Shown: positions 1-8,989, counted from the stretch's first letter. The stretch is DNA of 64,000 nt from Thermoanaerobaculum sp. (GCA_021154885.1 JAJKHS010000104.1:1-64000); one strand, 5' to 3'. A program made the numbers and translations. The notes: a model not told the origin generated them from the letters alone.

Positions 1-1492
1 CCCGCCCCGAAGCCCTCACCCCTGTCCCCTCTCCCGCCCCCTCCCAACCCCCCTCACCGGGAGAGGGGAACCCGGTTGGAGCGCTCTTGCTGGTCTCCCT
101 CTTCTCCCGGGGAGGGGGATTGGGAGGGGGCGGGAGAAGAGGGTCGGGGTGATGAGGGTCTTGGGCGGAGGCGGAAGAAAAGGGCCGGGGTGATGGCGCC
201 CCGAACAGCATCGCCACCACCGACCTCTCCCGGATCTCCTCCGGCTCGAACAGGCGGATCACCCCGTACTCGCCGTCGTAGCCCGCGTCCCGGCGGACCT
301 TGCCGGCCCGCAGCCGGGTGAGGGCTTCGAGGAAGAGCGGATGGCCCGCCCGCGCCACCTCGTCCAGCGACAGGCGCTCCAGGATGTCCAGCTCCGGCCC
401 AAGCCGCGCCACGAGCTGCGCGACGGACTGCTCCACGGTCCGCGACTTGGCTCCCACGCCGTGGATCTCTCCCAACACCTCCGGCAGCGGCACGAGACAC
501 CGGTAGGGATCAGTCCGTGTCTGCCGGCCGGCCGTGGGCGCCTCCTCGGTGCGGTCGGCCAGCTCCTCCACCCGATGCATGACGCCCACGGTGAGCGGCT
601 TGCCGCAGGCCGGGCAGAGCCCCTCCAGCCTGCGAGTCTCCGGCGGCTCGAGGCGGACGTTGCAGGCGCGGTGACCGTCGAGATGGTACTTCCCCTCCTC
701 GGGGAAGAACTCGACCGTCCCGCCGTAGCCCTCCCCCGTCTCCAGCGCCCGCCGGATGGCGAAGTAGTCGAGGTCCGTGTCGAACGAGCAGGCTTCGCGT
801 CCCAGCATCGGCGGCGAGTGGGCGTCCGAGTTGCTCACCAGGGTGAAGCGGTCGAGCCGCGAGACGCGCCAGTTCATGGGCGGATCGGAGGAGAGCCCGG
901 TCTCCACGGCGAAGATGTGAGGCGCGAGGTCGCCGTAGCACTCCTCCACCGAGTCGAAGCCGGACTTCGAGCCCAGCACCGCGAACCACGGCGTCCAGAC
1001 ATGAGCGGGCACGAGGTAGGCGTCCGGCCCGCTCTCCAGCGTGATCTCCAGCAGATGCCGCGAGTCGAGCCCCAGGATCGGCCGGCCGTCCGAGGAGATG
1101 TTGCCGATCGCCCCCAGCCGCTCGCGGATGCGCCCCGCCGTCTCCAGGCTGGCGGCGTAGAGGAGATGGTGGACCTTCCGCGTCCGGTCCCCCTTCTTGT
1201 AGATGGTGGAGATCTCCACCTCCAGCAGGAAGCGGACGGGGCCATGGCACGAAGGCGGGAGCTGGCGCTCGACTTCTCGCTCGATCTCCGGCCGCAGGCG
1301 GAACAGCCCCGGCTCGGCCGCTACGAGCTTGGCGCGGATCTCCTCCCACCAGGCAGGATGGGTGAAGTCGCCGGTTCCCACGACGGTAATCCCCTTGCGC
1401 CGCGCCCAGAGCGCAAGGTGCTCCAAATCCGCGTCCCGGCTCGTGGCCCGGGAGTATTTGGAGTGGACGTGGAGGTCGGCGTAGAAGTGCAC
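1..1492 (-). CDS. Endonuclease Q / TIGR00375 family PHP-domain protein (3' end beyond window)
   Basis: The minus-strand frame opens at a GTG (base 1492) and has no stop down to base 1. The N-terminus DLHVHSKYSRATS is a PHP metal-binding motif, followed by VPAHVWTPWFAVLGSKSGF and SNSDAHSPP. A zinc-ribbon-like segment near residues 290-325 has CNVRLEPPET, CPACGKPLT and VMHRVEELADR, which are hallmarks of this family. A helix-hairpin-helix-like stretch (LGEIHGVGAKSRT) follows. EndoQ proteins nick DNA 5' of deaminated bases such as uracil and hypoxanthine, so DNA repair is the expected role; bacterial members are less studied. The conserved protein ends near residue 425, but the frame then runs on into a dispersed repeat (bases 12-160), giving a low-complexity Pro/Gly tail. 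The start is chosen because family members begin just before the DLHVHS motif. Confidence 0.85.
   Translation of the reverse strand, partial: MHFYADLHVHSKYSRATSRDADLEHLALWARRKGITVVGTGDFTHPAWWEEIRAKLVAAEPGLFRLRPEIEREVERQLPPSCHGPVRFLLEVEISTIYKKGDRTRKVHHLLYAASLETAGRIRERLGAIGNISSDGRPILGLDSRHLLEITLESGPDAYLVPAHVWTPWFAVLGSKSGFDSVEECYGDLAPHIFAVETGLSSDPPMNWRVSRLDRFTLVSNSDAHSPPMLGREACSFDTDLDYFAIRRALETGEGYGGTVEFFPEEGKYHLDGHRACNVRLEPPETRRLEGLCPACGKPLTVGVMHRVEELADRTEEAPTAGRQTRTDPYRCLVPLPEVLGEIHGVGAKSRTVEQSVAQLVARLGPELDILERLSLDEVARAGHPLFLEALTRLRAGKVRRDAGYDGEYGVIRLFEPEEIRERSVVAMLFGAPSPRPFSSASAQDPHHPDPLLPPPPNPPPREKRETSKSAPTGFPSPGEGGWEGAGEGTGVRASGR
12..160. repeat. Dispersed palindromic repeat, family A long form
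   Basis: A roughly 150-bp imperfect inverted repeat. Its arms carry CCCTCACCCCTGTCCCCTC on one side and GGGAGAAGAGGGTCGGGG on the other, around a centre with GTTGGAGCGCTCTTGCTGG. The same element lies in opposite orientation at 18091-18239, and shorter relatives lie at 20811-20882 and 34227-34388. It forms the apparent coding tail of the EndoQ-like gene. Confidence 0.85.
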
Positions 1493-1613
1493 GGCACGTA
1501 TGGACAGAACGGGGAGGACGATACACCGCCGCGGTGGTTCTGTCTATCCGTGTCGTTTCAGGCTATGAATCCCCTTTTCTGGATATACCGATCTAGATGG
1601 CTGTGCCGAAAGA

Positions 1614-1700
1614 AGGGACTTCAGGGACGACAGGACTTCAGGGACAAAAACCTGGAGCTTCCTCGTCCCTGCTGTCCCTGAAGTCCCTGCTGTCCCTGCT
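1614..1700. repeat. Dispersed hairpin repeat, family C (copy 1)
   Basis: Units of CAGGGACTTCAGGGAC on the left are mirrored by GTCCCTGAAGTCCCTG on the right around an A-rich centre, so the transcript would form a long hairpin. Similar copies lie at 26809-26908 and 54252-54340. This copy sits between the divergently read EndoQ-like upstream region and the end of the DinB-like gene. Confidence 0.85.
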
Positions 1701-1710
1701 CTTCTGCCGC

Positions 1711-2199
1711 CTACCCGAACTCCCGCCGCGCCGGCATCTGCTCCGGTCCCACGCGGCCGGCCTGGATCTCCGCTTTGAAATAGTTTTCGCCCTTGACCGG
1801 CGCGCCGGCCAGGCGGCGCAGCATGGCGATCTGGCCGACGTGCGTCAGGGCGTCGGCGACCGGCCCCTGGAACAGCCTTTCGATCGAAAAGCCCAGCGGC
1901 GTGTCCGCGGCCAGGGCGTCGTCGAACCGTTGCAGACCCGCGAAGAAGCGCGTCACCTCCTCATCCCAAGTTCCCGGCGGCTTGTCGTGCCACACGTGCT
2001 GGCCCCCGGCGAGGGCGCAGGCCCAGCCGAAGAGATCGCCCATGTGGGCCAGGATCTCCAGGGGAGTGCGGCTCGTCTCGCTCGCCCGGAACGAAGCGAA
2101 GCTCGCAGGGGCATCGCGCACGGCTTTGCCACCGCGATAGGCCAGCGTGGCGACTGTATGGCGCAGAAATTGGCGATCGGCTTCGGGATGCTCGCTCAT
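1711..2199 (-). CDS. DinB-like / DUF1569-type helical protein
   Basis: A 162-residue protein starting at an ATG preceded by a strong CAGGAGG Shine-Dalgarno. It resembles the DinB superfamily: an early helix with FLRHTVATLAYRGGKAV, then ILAHMGDLFGWACALAGG, where the His can bind metal, and a later ALTHVGQIAMLRRLAG, which is the typical DinB second His region. DinB-fold proteins are four-helix metal-binding proteins, often thiol S-transferases or of unknown role. The substrate cannot be read from the sequence. The frame stays open for more than 2 kb upstream of the ATG, but that part is antisense or off-frame to two secreted-protein genes and is not coding. It is transcribed in the same direction as the two upstream secreted-protein genes but separated from them by a repeat. 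Confidence 0.75.
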   Translation of the reverse strand: MSEHPEADRQFLRHTVATLAYRGGKAVRDAPASFASFRASETSRTPLEILAHMGDLFGWACALAGGQHVWHDKPPGTWDEEVTRFFAGLQRFDDALAADTPLGFSIERLFQGPVADALTHVGQIAMLRRLAGAPVKGENYFKAEIQAGRVGPEQMPARREFG

Positions 2200-2312
2200 C
2201 GGGACCTCCTGGATCTTAAGTCTCCGGCCGCCGATTGTACGACGGCCGGGAGGTCCGCGGGATGGGAGGCGCCCCGCCGTCCGGCGTGCCCGGATCCGGC
2301 CGTCCTGCCCGC

Positions 2313-2365
2313 CTCGGAGACGCCCCGCCGTCCCCGTGGCCTCCGAAACCATGTCGTAACGGGTC
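2313..2365. repeat. Dispersed repeat, family D (single arm)
   Basis: About 53 bp (GGAGACGCCCCGCCGTCCCC, then GGCCTCCGAAACC and GTAACGGGTC) is nearly identical to two arms of the terminal-inverted-repeat element at 63515-63933 (around 63605-63660, and inverted at about 63793-63847). It lies in the 188-bp gap between the DinB-like gene and a secreted-protein gene. The rest of that gap is GC-rich inverted sequence with no gene. Confidence 0.7.
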
Positions 2366-2387
2366 AGGGTATTGCGATACCTTGCCT

Positions 2388-3620
2388 TCAGTTGCCCGCA
2401 AACCGCCGCACGAAAATCGCGCTGGGCTCGAGGTCCCCCACCTGCGCCGCCCAGGTGACGAGCCAGGCGCTCCCCGTCCACGCCACGCTGCCGGCGAAGG
2501 GCTGCTGGTAGCGGTCGCTCGCCGCGCTGTTCACGCCCTCCGCCGGCCCCAGGGGCGCGCCGTGGGAGTCGAAGAGCTGGAGCTGGAGATCGGTCTGCAA
2601 CGGCGCCGGGACCCGGAACCAGAGCAGCAGGAGGTTCCCCTTCTTGTCGATCGCCGCGGAGAGCGGGGCGAAGGTGCCATCGTTCGTCACCGCCGGGACC
2701 TCGGGTCCCAGCGGGTCGCCCGCGGCATTGAAGAAGCGCAGGTAGAGCGTGTGGTCGAGCGTCCAGGCCACGGCGAAGCCGCCGTTGGGAGCGGCCGCCA
2801 CCGCGAAGTCCGGGCCCAGGAAAGGCGCCGTTCCGCTCAGGCCCGCCGGCGTGGTGTTGATGTCGAAATCCGGGGTCCGCGGCTCGAACGTGCCGCTGAA
2901 CAGGCGCGCCCGCAGCACCCGCCGCGCGCTCTCCGCCGGCAGGCTCGTGGCCTCGAAGACCGACACGAAGTTGCCGTTGGCGAGCGGCATCACGAATGGC
3001 CGCGGATCGTCGATGGGCCGCGTGTCGATGCGCCGCTCCACCAGCGTCGGCGCGCCGTTGGGCGACAGCTTGCGCAGACTGAACGTCCTGATCGATTCCT
3101 GAAAGGAGCCGGCGACGAGACCGTCCCCGGCCACGAACCAGACGTACGGAAAGTAGGGCTTGCCCACCTTCAGCGGCTTGTTGCCCACCCGCGCGCCGCG
3201 AGCGTCCAGGTGGCGCGTGAAGAAGGCCGGCGGCATCGTGCCCGTGTCGTCGTTGATGTGCCAGAGCACGTCGTAGCCTTTGCCCGCCCTGGTGATGGCA
3301 TCCAGTTGCGGCCAGAAGCCCTCGCTTCCCAGCAGGACCTGCGCGGCGTCCGTGGGCCGGAGGGCCGCAGAGAAATGGCGGGCGAAGATGGAAGCCGGCT
3401 GGTTCCCGCCGTAATCCCAGGCGATCTCGAAAGTGCCGTCGCGCTGGACGCTCAGCATGGGGTCGTTCGGAAACTGATCGCCCGCCAGGGTGTCCACCCG
3501 GACCTCCGGGCCGAGCGGGGCCGGCTGCGCCAGGACCCCGCGAGTACCGGCCACGCCGAGCCACGCCGAGATGAGGAGAAGTACGAGAGCGAAACGCGTC
3601 CTGGTCAGTGTCCTGATCAT
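2388..3620 (-). CDS. Secreted beta-rich protein, paralogue 2 of a tandem pair
   Basis: A 410-residue protein of unknown function. A signal peptide (RTRFALVLLLISAWLGVAG, cleavage probably after VLAQP) is followed by repeated short beta-strand patterns such as FEIAWDYGGNQPASIFARHF, FAVAWTLDHTLYLRFFNAAG and WLVTWAAQVGDLEPSAIFVRRF. These recur every 60-80 residues and suggest a propeller-like periplasmic or extracellular fold. The ATG is preceded by CAGGAG. It is a close paralogue of the gene directly upstream (3645-4871): mature N-termini both begin QPAPLGPE and both C-termini end in IFVRRFAGN. The 24-bp spacing implies one transcript. No catalytic motif is recognisable. Confidence 0.8.
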   Translation of the reverse strand: MIRTLTRTRFALVLLLISAWLGVAGTRGVLAQPAPLGPEVRVDTLAGDQFPNDPMLSVQRDGTFEIAWDYGGNQPASIFARHFSAALRPTDAAQVLLGSEGFWPQLDAITRAGKGYDVLWHINDDTGTMPPAFFTRHLDARGARVGNKPLKVGKPYFPYVWFVAGDGLVAGSFQESIRTFSLRKLSPNGAPTLVERRIDTRPIDDPRPFVMPLANGNFVSVFEATSLPAESARRVLRARLFSGTFEPRTPDFDINTTPAGLSGTAPFLGPDFAVAAAPNGGFAVAWTLDHTLYLRFFNAAGDPLGPEVPAVTNDGTFAPLSAAIDKKGNLLLLWFRVPAPLQTDLQLQLFDSHGAPLGPAEGVNSAASDRYQQPFAGSVAWTGSAWLVTWAAQVGDLEPSAIFVRRFAGN

Positions 3621-3644
3621 AGTGGCACTCCTGTATGCAGAAAA

Positions 3645-4871
3645 TCAGTTGCCCGCGAACCGCCGCACGAAGATCGCGCTGGGCTCCAGGTCCTCCACCT
3701 GGGCCGCCCAGGCGATGAGCCACGAGTCCCCGGCCCATTCCACGCTGCCCCGGAAGGGCTGGTGATATCGATCGCTGGCGGCGCTGCTCACGCCTGCCTG
3801 CGGTCCCAGGGGAGCGCCGTGCGGGTCGAAGAGTTGGATCTGAACGTCGGTGCGGAACGGGTCCTGCAGCAGCACGAGCCAGAGCACCAGGAGGTTCCCC
3901 GCGGGGTCGAAGGCCATGGACTCCGGAGCGATGGTGTCGTCCGTCGTCACGGCCGCGACCTCGGGTCCCAACGGCCGGGCGGCGGCGTCGAAGAAACGCA
4001 GGTAGAGAGTGTCGGTGAGGATCCAGGACACGGCGAATCCCCCGTCCGGCGCGGCCGCCACGGCAAAGCCGGAGCGCAGGAAAGGCACCGTCCCCCCTTC
4101 TCCCGGAACAATGGTGTTGACGTCGAAGTCGGGGCCCAGGGGCTTGCCGGCGGGCGAGAACCGGCGCGCCCGCAGCACCGCCCTCGGGGTGGAACCCCGT
4201 ACCGGCACGGTCCCGAACCAGACCGCCACGAAACCGCCGTCGGCGACGGCCGTGACGATCGTGTCCGGCTCGTCGACGGCCCGGCTGTTCAAACGCAGCT
4301 CCGGCCCCGTCGGCCGGCCGGAGGAGGCGAGGTGCCGGGCCGCGATGCCATGCGCGTGGAGCAGCGGCGAGCCGGCCATGAAGCCGTTGCCGCGCACGTT
4401 CCAGACCCATTGGGTGCCCTTCCCGCCCAGGGGGACCGGCTTGCCCGGGTCGGGCACGCCCTGCAGATTCAGATGGCGCCGGTAGAAGGCCGGCGCCTCG
4501 GGCCGCAGGTCGTTGACCACGTGCCAGAGCACGTCGAAACCCTTCAGCGTCGCCGTGACGGCGTCCGCCAGGGGATAGTAGCCCCGGCTCCCGATCAGCA
4601 CCTGCGCGGCGTCCGTGGGCTCGCCGCCGGCGGTGAAGTGGCGGGAGAAGATCTGCGCCGGCTGGCTCGCCCCGTAACCCCAGGCGATCGCGAAGCCGCC
4701 GCCCGGCTGGACGGCCAGCACGGGGCTGCTGGGAAACTGATCGCCTGCGAGGGTGTCCACCCGGATCTCCGGACCGAGCGGCGCCGGCTGAGCCGCGGCA
4801 CCGCGGGCGCCCATCCCGCCGAGCCACGCTGCGCCGAGGAGAATGAAGAGAGCGAAACGCGTTCTGTTCAT
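3645..4871 (-). CDS. Secreted beta-rich protein, paralogue 1 of a tandem pair
   Basis: A 408-residue protein with an N-terminal signal peptide (RTRFALFILLGAAWLGGMG), then a mature part beginning AQPAPLGPEIRVDTLAGDQFP. It is built from repeated strands such as FAIAWGYGASQPAQIFSRHF and FAVSWILTDTLYLRFFDAAA. Start chosen at the ATG behind an AGGAGG Shine-Dalgarno. It is first in a two-gene unit with its paralogue at 2388-3620. The pair probably arose by tandem duplication, because length, order of motifs and termini all agree. The function is not known. Export and a surface or matrix-associated role are inference from the signal peptide and repeat architecture. Confidence 0.8.
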   Translation of the reverse strand: MNRTRFALFILLGAAWLGGMGARGAAAQPAPLGPEIRVDTLAGDQFPSSPVLAVQPGGGFAIAWGYGASQPAQIFSRHFTAGGEPTDAAQVLIGSRGYYPLADAVTATLKGFDVLWHVVNDLRPEAPAFYRRHLNLQGVPDPGKPVPLGGKGTQWVWNVRGNGFMAGSPLLHAHGIAARHLASSGRPTGPELRLNSRAVDEPDTIVTAVADGGFVAVWFGTVPVRGSTPRAVLRARRFSPAGKPLGPDFDVNTIVPGEGGTVPFLRSGFAVAAAPDGGFAVSWILTDTLYLRFFDAAARPLGPEVAAVTTDDTIAPESMAFDPAGNLLVLWLVLLQDPFRTDVQIQLFDPHGAPLGPQAGVSSAASDRYHQPFRGSVEWAGDSWLIAWAAQVEDLEPSAIFVRRFAGN

Positions 4872-5048
4872 TCAGTGATCCTCCTGCGGGATGTCTGAAG
4901 TGGCCCGCGTGCCGGTCGTACAGCAAACCCTGATCCAAGTATATCGCATGGCAGCATACAGGACCACTGTCTAATACCCGCCCCGCGGAGTGTCGTCAAG
5001 GACTACGAAGCGATGGCCGTCCTGGTCGCCGCGAAAAAGGAGAAAAAC

Positions 5049-6860
5049 ATGTTTCTGGATCGACATCCCACCCGCTTCTCGTCTCTGGGTCTCGGGGCCG
5101 TGACTTTGCTGACCAGCCTGCTGCTGCCGGCCGCGAGCCGGGGCGAGGACTTCGCCAATGCCGCCAATGCCGCCAATACCAGTCGCGATCCGCGGCAGGC
5201 CTTCGGCCTCGCCGACGATTCGACAGCCACGCTGCTCGCCAAGCCCGGGCGTCTCATTCCGTCGCACGAGCTCAAGCTCGCCGTCCTGCCGGCGCCCCTC
5301 GTCTCCCTGTCGCCGGTGAACCGCGACGCGCTGGTGCGGGAGGACGACATGAAGAGCCTGCTGGGATTGGAAAAGCGCGTGCGCTACGGCATCGGCCGCA
5401 ACGTCGCCCTGCGCGCCGCCGACGGCCACTGGTACGACCTCGCGGACGGCGGCCGCCTGTGGACGGTGGACCTCAAGTCCCCCGCCGCCCTCGGCCTCCG
5501 GCTGCACTTCGACCGTCTCCGCCTCCCCGCCGGCGCCCGCATCGCCGTGTACTCGCCGGACGACCTCGACCGCGCCGCCCACTACCGCCGCACGGGCGAG
5601 GACCTGCTGGGCGAGCCCCGGGCCGAGCAGTTCGAATCGGCCGCAGAGCTCCAGTCCAAGGGCGGCTGGACCGGCACGGTCGCCGGCGACACCGCCCGCA
5701 TCGAGGTGGTCCTGCCGCGGGGAGCGAAGAGCCGCGCCCTGCCGTTCGTCCTCGACCAGGTGCAGCACCTCTACCGCGACCCGGTCAGCCTGGACCTCGA
5801 AAAGGGCGCCGGCTCCTGCCACAACGACGTCACCTGCTTCTCCGCCTGGTCGACGACCGTGGCGAACGCCGTGGCCCGCATCGGCTTCGTCGAGAACGGC
5901 GGCAGCTTCCTCTGCACGGGCCAGTTGCTCAACAACAACAACATCGACCGCACACCCTACTTCCTGACCGCCCACCACTGCCTGTCGGACAACGCCGCGG
6001 CGCAGACCCTGGAGGCGTTTTGGAAATTCCAGACCGCGACCTGCAACGGCGCGCCGCCGTCCCTGGGCAGCCTTTTCACTTCGACGGGAGCGACGCTGCT
6101 GGCGACGGGAGCGACCTCCGATTTCACCTTCCTGATGATCGACGGCGCCCTCCCTTCCGGCCTGTTCTGGGCGGGCTGGACCTCCTCCATCGTCCCGGCC
6201 GGCACCGCCTCGGCCTCGATCCACCATCCGGCGGGCGACTTCAAGCGGATCAGCTTCGGCAAGAACGCCCTGGCGACCCCGGGCTGCGCGAGCGGCACCA
6301 ACGTCAACGGCGGCAGCCACGTCCGCATCAACTGGTCGAGCGGTCCGACCGAGCAGGGCTCCTCGGGCGCCGGGATCTTCCGCTCCGACACCCAGCAGCT
6401 CTATGGCCAGCTCCACTGCGGCCCGTCCTCCTGCGCCGACGTTTCGAACGATTCGTACGGCTCTTTCTTCGTCACCTTCCCATCCATCTCGACATTGCTG
6501 CAGGGCGGCAGCGACGACTCCCTGGAACCCAACGACAACTGCTTCACGCCGCACTTTCTCAACCCTGGCACCTACAACAACCTGATCGTCAGGTTCAACG
6601 ACGATGACTATTACCGGACCTCCGTGCCGAACGGCAAGACGCTGACCGTAACCCTCAACTTCATCCATGCCAACGGCGACATCGACACTTCGATGCACTA
6701 TGACTGCGAGACTCCGGGCATCACTTCCTCGGGCTCCAGCAGCAACCAGGAGGTCATGACCTATCACAACACCACGGGCTCGGACCACGACGTCTCCTGG
6801 CGCGTCTTCCTCTTCTCCGACACCCGCAACAGCTACAGCATGACCTTCACCGTCCAGTAG
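5049..6860 (+). CDS. Secreted trypsin-fold serine protease (lysyl-endopeptidase-like) with PPC C-terminal domain
   Basis: A 603-residue exported protease. The chosen ATG follows AGGAGAAAAAC; an in-frame ATG 36 bases upstream has no ribosome site. After the signal peptide and a pro-region of about 240 residues comes a serine protease domain with the catalytic triad visible: His310 in YFLTAHHC, Asp358 in ATSDFTFLMIDG and Ser439 in EQGSSGAGIF. The His-His-Cys context and Cys-rich spacing recall Achromobacter protease I-type enzymes. Residues about 490-603 (DDSLEPNDNCF onward, with YYRTSVPNGKTLTVTL) are a bacterial pre-peptidase C-terminal domain, common on secreted proteases. Its last 14 bases overlap the end of the convergent permease gene. 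Confidence 0.88.
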   Translation: MFLDRHPTRFSSLGLGAVTLLTSLLLPAASRGEDFANAANAANTSRDPRQAFGLADDSTATLLAKPGRLIPSHELKLAVLPAPLVSLSPVNRDALVREDDMKSLLGLEKRVRYGIGRNVALRAADGHWYDLADGGRLWTVDLKSPAALGLRLHFDRLRLPAGARIAVYSPDDLDRAAHYRRTGEDLLGEPRAEQFESAAELQSKGGWTGTVAGDTARIEVVLPRGAKSRALPFVLDQVQHLYRDPVSLDLEKGAGSCHNDVTCFSAWSTTVANAVARIGFVENGGSFLCTGQLLNNNNIDRTPYFLTAHHCLSDNAAAQTLEAFWKFQTATCNGAPPSLGSLFTSTGATLLATGATSDFTFLMIDGALPSGLFWAGWTSSIVPAGTASASIHHPAGDFKRISFGKNALATPGCASGTNVNGGSHVRINWSSGPTEQGSSGAGIFRSDTQQLYGQLHCGPSSCADVSNDSYGSFFVTFPSISTLLQGGSDDSLEPNDNCFTPHFLNPGTYNNLIVRFNDDDYYRTSVPNGKTLTVTLNFIHANGDIDTSMHYDCETPGITSSGSSSNQEVMTYHNTTGSDHDVSWRVFLFSDTRNSYSMTFTVQ

Positions 6861-8838
6861 ACGAAACCCGGCCCGGGCGGCCGCTTGAGTCCGCCCGGGC
6901 GCGTTCGCCGTCTTCCAGGTGCCACGGCACGGCGGCCACGACGAGCCGCGAGCCGCCCCGCTGAAGCAGCGCGGCCCGCAGTTGCCGCGCCCGCCGGTTG
7001 TGCAGCAGGTGCTGCCACCAGTGGCTCTTGACCAGCTCGGGGACGATGACCGCGATGACGCGGGACGGGTATTTCTTTTCCACCGAGTCCAGGAACTTGA
7101 ACAGAGGATCGATGAACTTCCGGTAAGGCGACTGCAGGAGGATGAGCTGCGGCGGCGGCAGACCCGTCCTGCGTGCCGGCTGCTCCACGTCCTCGCGCCA
7201 GCGGTTCTTCAGGATCTCCGTTTCCGGGTCCTCGTCAGTGGTTTCCAGGGCGCTCAGATGGACGGCGATCACCTCGGGCGAGAGCATCATGCCGAAGCGC
7301 AGGGCTTGCTTCGTCAGTTTGTTCAGCGATTCCGTCGGTATCACCACCACCGGTGGCTCGTTCTCCGCCAGCTCCAACGGCAGGGGCTCCCAGAGATTGC
7401 GGTCGACGCGCTCGTAATACCGGCGGACGAGCTTGAAAAGCAGGATCAGGGCGGGAATGGCCAGCAGCGTGATCCAGGCGCCTTCGATGAATTTGGCGGC
7501 GATGATCACCGCCAGGGCCACGCCCGTGGTCGCAGCGCCGAGGCCATTGATCGCGAGATGCCGCCACGCGGGCCGGCCGTCGCCCTCGTTTCCCCCGCCC
7601 CGCCACCAGTGCATCACCATGCCGGTCTGGGAGAGCGTGAAGGCGAGGAACGCGCCCACCGCGAACAGCGGGATCAGCCGGTCCGTGATGCCGCCGAAGA
7701 CGACGAGCAGCAGACCGGACGTGGTGGTCAGGAAGAGGATGCCGACCGAGAAGACCAGCCGCCGTCCGACGACGGCGAACGGAGCCGGCAGGAAGCGGTC
7801 GGCCGCGATCAGCCGGCAGAGGCGGGGAAAATCGACGAAGCTCGTGTTGGCGGAAAGCGTCAGCACCGCCAGCAGGCTGCCGATCGCCACGTAATAGAAA
7901 ACATTGCGCCCCACCAGCGCCGCGGCCAACTGCGACAGGACGCTCTGATAGTCCGGCTTCGTCTGATCCATCGCACCGATGCCAAACCCACGCGCCAGCC
8001 AGGCGATGCCGCCGAGGAGCGCGGCGAGGCTGACGACGATCGCCGTCAGCGTGCCGTGCGCATGCTTGACCGGCGGATCGCGGAAAGCGCTCACGCCGTT
8101 GCTCACCGCCTCGACGCCCGTCATCGCCGTGCAGCCGCTGGCGAAGGCGCGGACCAGCAGCCAGATCGTCACCGGCGCCACGGCCGCGCCCAAGTGCGGC
8201 GGCGGGATCACTGGCTGCGGGTGGCCGCCGGCGAGGAGCGCGCGCGCCACGCCGAGTCCCAGCAGGGCCAGGAAGCTCGCCAGGAATAGATAGGTCGGCA
8301 GCGCAAAAGCCCAGCCCGATTCGAGGGTGCCGCGCAGATTGACCAGTGTAAGAAGGGCCAGCGCCAGCAGGCAGAGCCACAGGGTCCAGGGATGCAGGCG
8401 CGGGAAGGCCGAGACGAGGGCGGCAATGCCGGCGGAGATGCCCACCGCGACGTTCAGCACGTAATCGATCATCAGCGCCGCCGCCGCCAGCAGACCGGCA
8501 TGCACGCCGAGATTCTCTTTCGCGACCGTATAGGAGCCCCCGCCGGTCGGGTAGGCGGTGATCGTCTGGCGATAGGAGACGTAGAGCAGGCCGAGAAGGA
8601 CGAGGAGGACGGCCGTGATGGGGACGATGTAGCGCGGTCCCATCGCCCCGAGGGGCGCCAGGATGGTCAGCGCGGCCTCCGGACCGTAGGCCGAAGAGCC
8701 CAGCCCGTCGAGACCGAGCGCCGGCACTCCCGTCCAGACGCCGAGCTTGCGCTCCGTATGCTCTCGCGTCGCCAGCCGGCGGCCCAGAAGGAGACTCGTC
8801 CACGACACGGGCGTTCGGAGATTCAACAGACATGCCAA
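6847..8838 (-). CDS. APC-superfamily amino acid/cation permease with soluble C-terminal domain
   Basis: An integral membrane transporter of about 660 residues. The N-terminal signature LGLDGLGSSAYGPEAALTIL and SYRQTITAYPTGGGSYTVAKENLG are typical of APC-family permeases (helices 1 and 3). About 12 hydrophobic helices follow to residue 460. The last 200 residues (VVVIPTESLNKLTKQALRFG onward) are soluble and resemble the USP-like cytoplasmic tail of this subfamily. The substrate is unknown; amino acid or potassium are the usual options. The listed start is a TTG; a GTG ten codons downstream (before SWTSLLLGRRLAT) is also plausible. The C-terminal 14 bases overlap the protease gene on the other strand. 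Confidence 0.85.
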   Translation of the reverse strand: MACLLNLRTPVSWTSLLLGRRLATREHTERKLGVWTGVPALGLDGLGSSAYGPEAALTILAPLGAMGPRYIVPITAVLLVLLGLLYVSYRQTITAYPTGGGSYTVAKENLGVHAGLLAAAALMIDYVLNVAVGISAGIAALVSAFPRLHPWTLWLCLLALALLTLVNLRGTLESGWAFALPTYLFLASFLALLGLGVARALLAGGHPQPVIPPPHLGAAVAPVTIWLLVRAFASGCTAMTGVEAVSNGVSAFRDPPVKHAHGTLTAIVVSLAALLGGIAWLARGFGIGAMDQTKPDYQSVLSQLAAALVGRNVFYYVAIGSLLAVLTLSANTSFVDFPRLCRLIAADRFLPAPFAVVGRRLVFSVGILFLTTTSGLLLVVFGGITDRLIPLFAVGAFLAFTLSQTGMVMHWWRGGGNEGDGRPAWRHLAINGLGAATTGVALAVIIAAKFIEGAWITLLAIPALILLFKLVRRYYERVDRNLWEPLPLELAENEPPVVVIPTESLNKLTKQALRFGMMLSPEVIAVHLSALETTDEDPETEILKNRWREDVEQPARRTGLPPPQLILLQSPYRKFIDPLFKFLDSVEKKYPSRVIAVIVPELVKSHWWQHLLHNRRARQLRAALLQRGGSRLVVAAVPWHLEDGERARADSSGRPGRVSSTGR
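6872..6900. terminator. Candidate bidirectional hairpin in the convergent overlap
   Basis: A 10-bp perfect stem (GCCCGGGCGG pairing with CCGCCCGGGC) with a 9-base loop lies 12 bases beyond the protease stop, inside the permease C-terminal coding sequence. It lacks a strong T-run, so its terminator role is tentative. Confidence 0.4.
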
Positions 8839-8892
8839 CGCGGAAAAGGGGCCTGGGAACCGGTGTCAGGGAGCAGAACCCGCGAAGCGCCC

Positions 8893-8907
8893 GGCACGGC
8901 TCTTGCT
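8893..8907 (+). promoter_or_regulatory. Sigma-54 (-24/-12) type promoter
   Basis: GGCACGGCTCTTGCT matches the sigma-54 consensus (GGCACG-N4-TTGCW) with GG and GC separated by exactly 10 bases. The GC ends 84 bases before the ATG of the DUF6600 gene. The paralogue at 21109 has the same element at the same distance. Confidence 0.75.
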
Positions 8908-8989
8908 CAGTTATCCCGGGAGCCGCACCGGTGCGATCGAAGCAACTCCACCATCCTCCCGGCACCGCGGCGAGCTACGAGGTAAACTT

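Noticed and set aside
1711..4938. A 3.2-kb open frame on the minus strand running through three genes
   Set aside because: Only the last 162 codons (DinB-like) have a ribosome site and a protein-like sequence. The rest is the off-frame shadow of the two secreted paralogues, common in GC-rich DNA.
8839..8989. An N-terminal extension of the first DUF6600 protein from 8747
   Set aside because: The extension lacks a signal peptide and spans the sigma-54 promoter; the ATG at 8990 begins a signal peptide identical in type to that of the paralogue.
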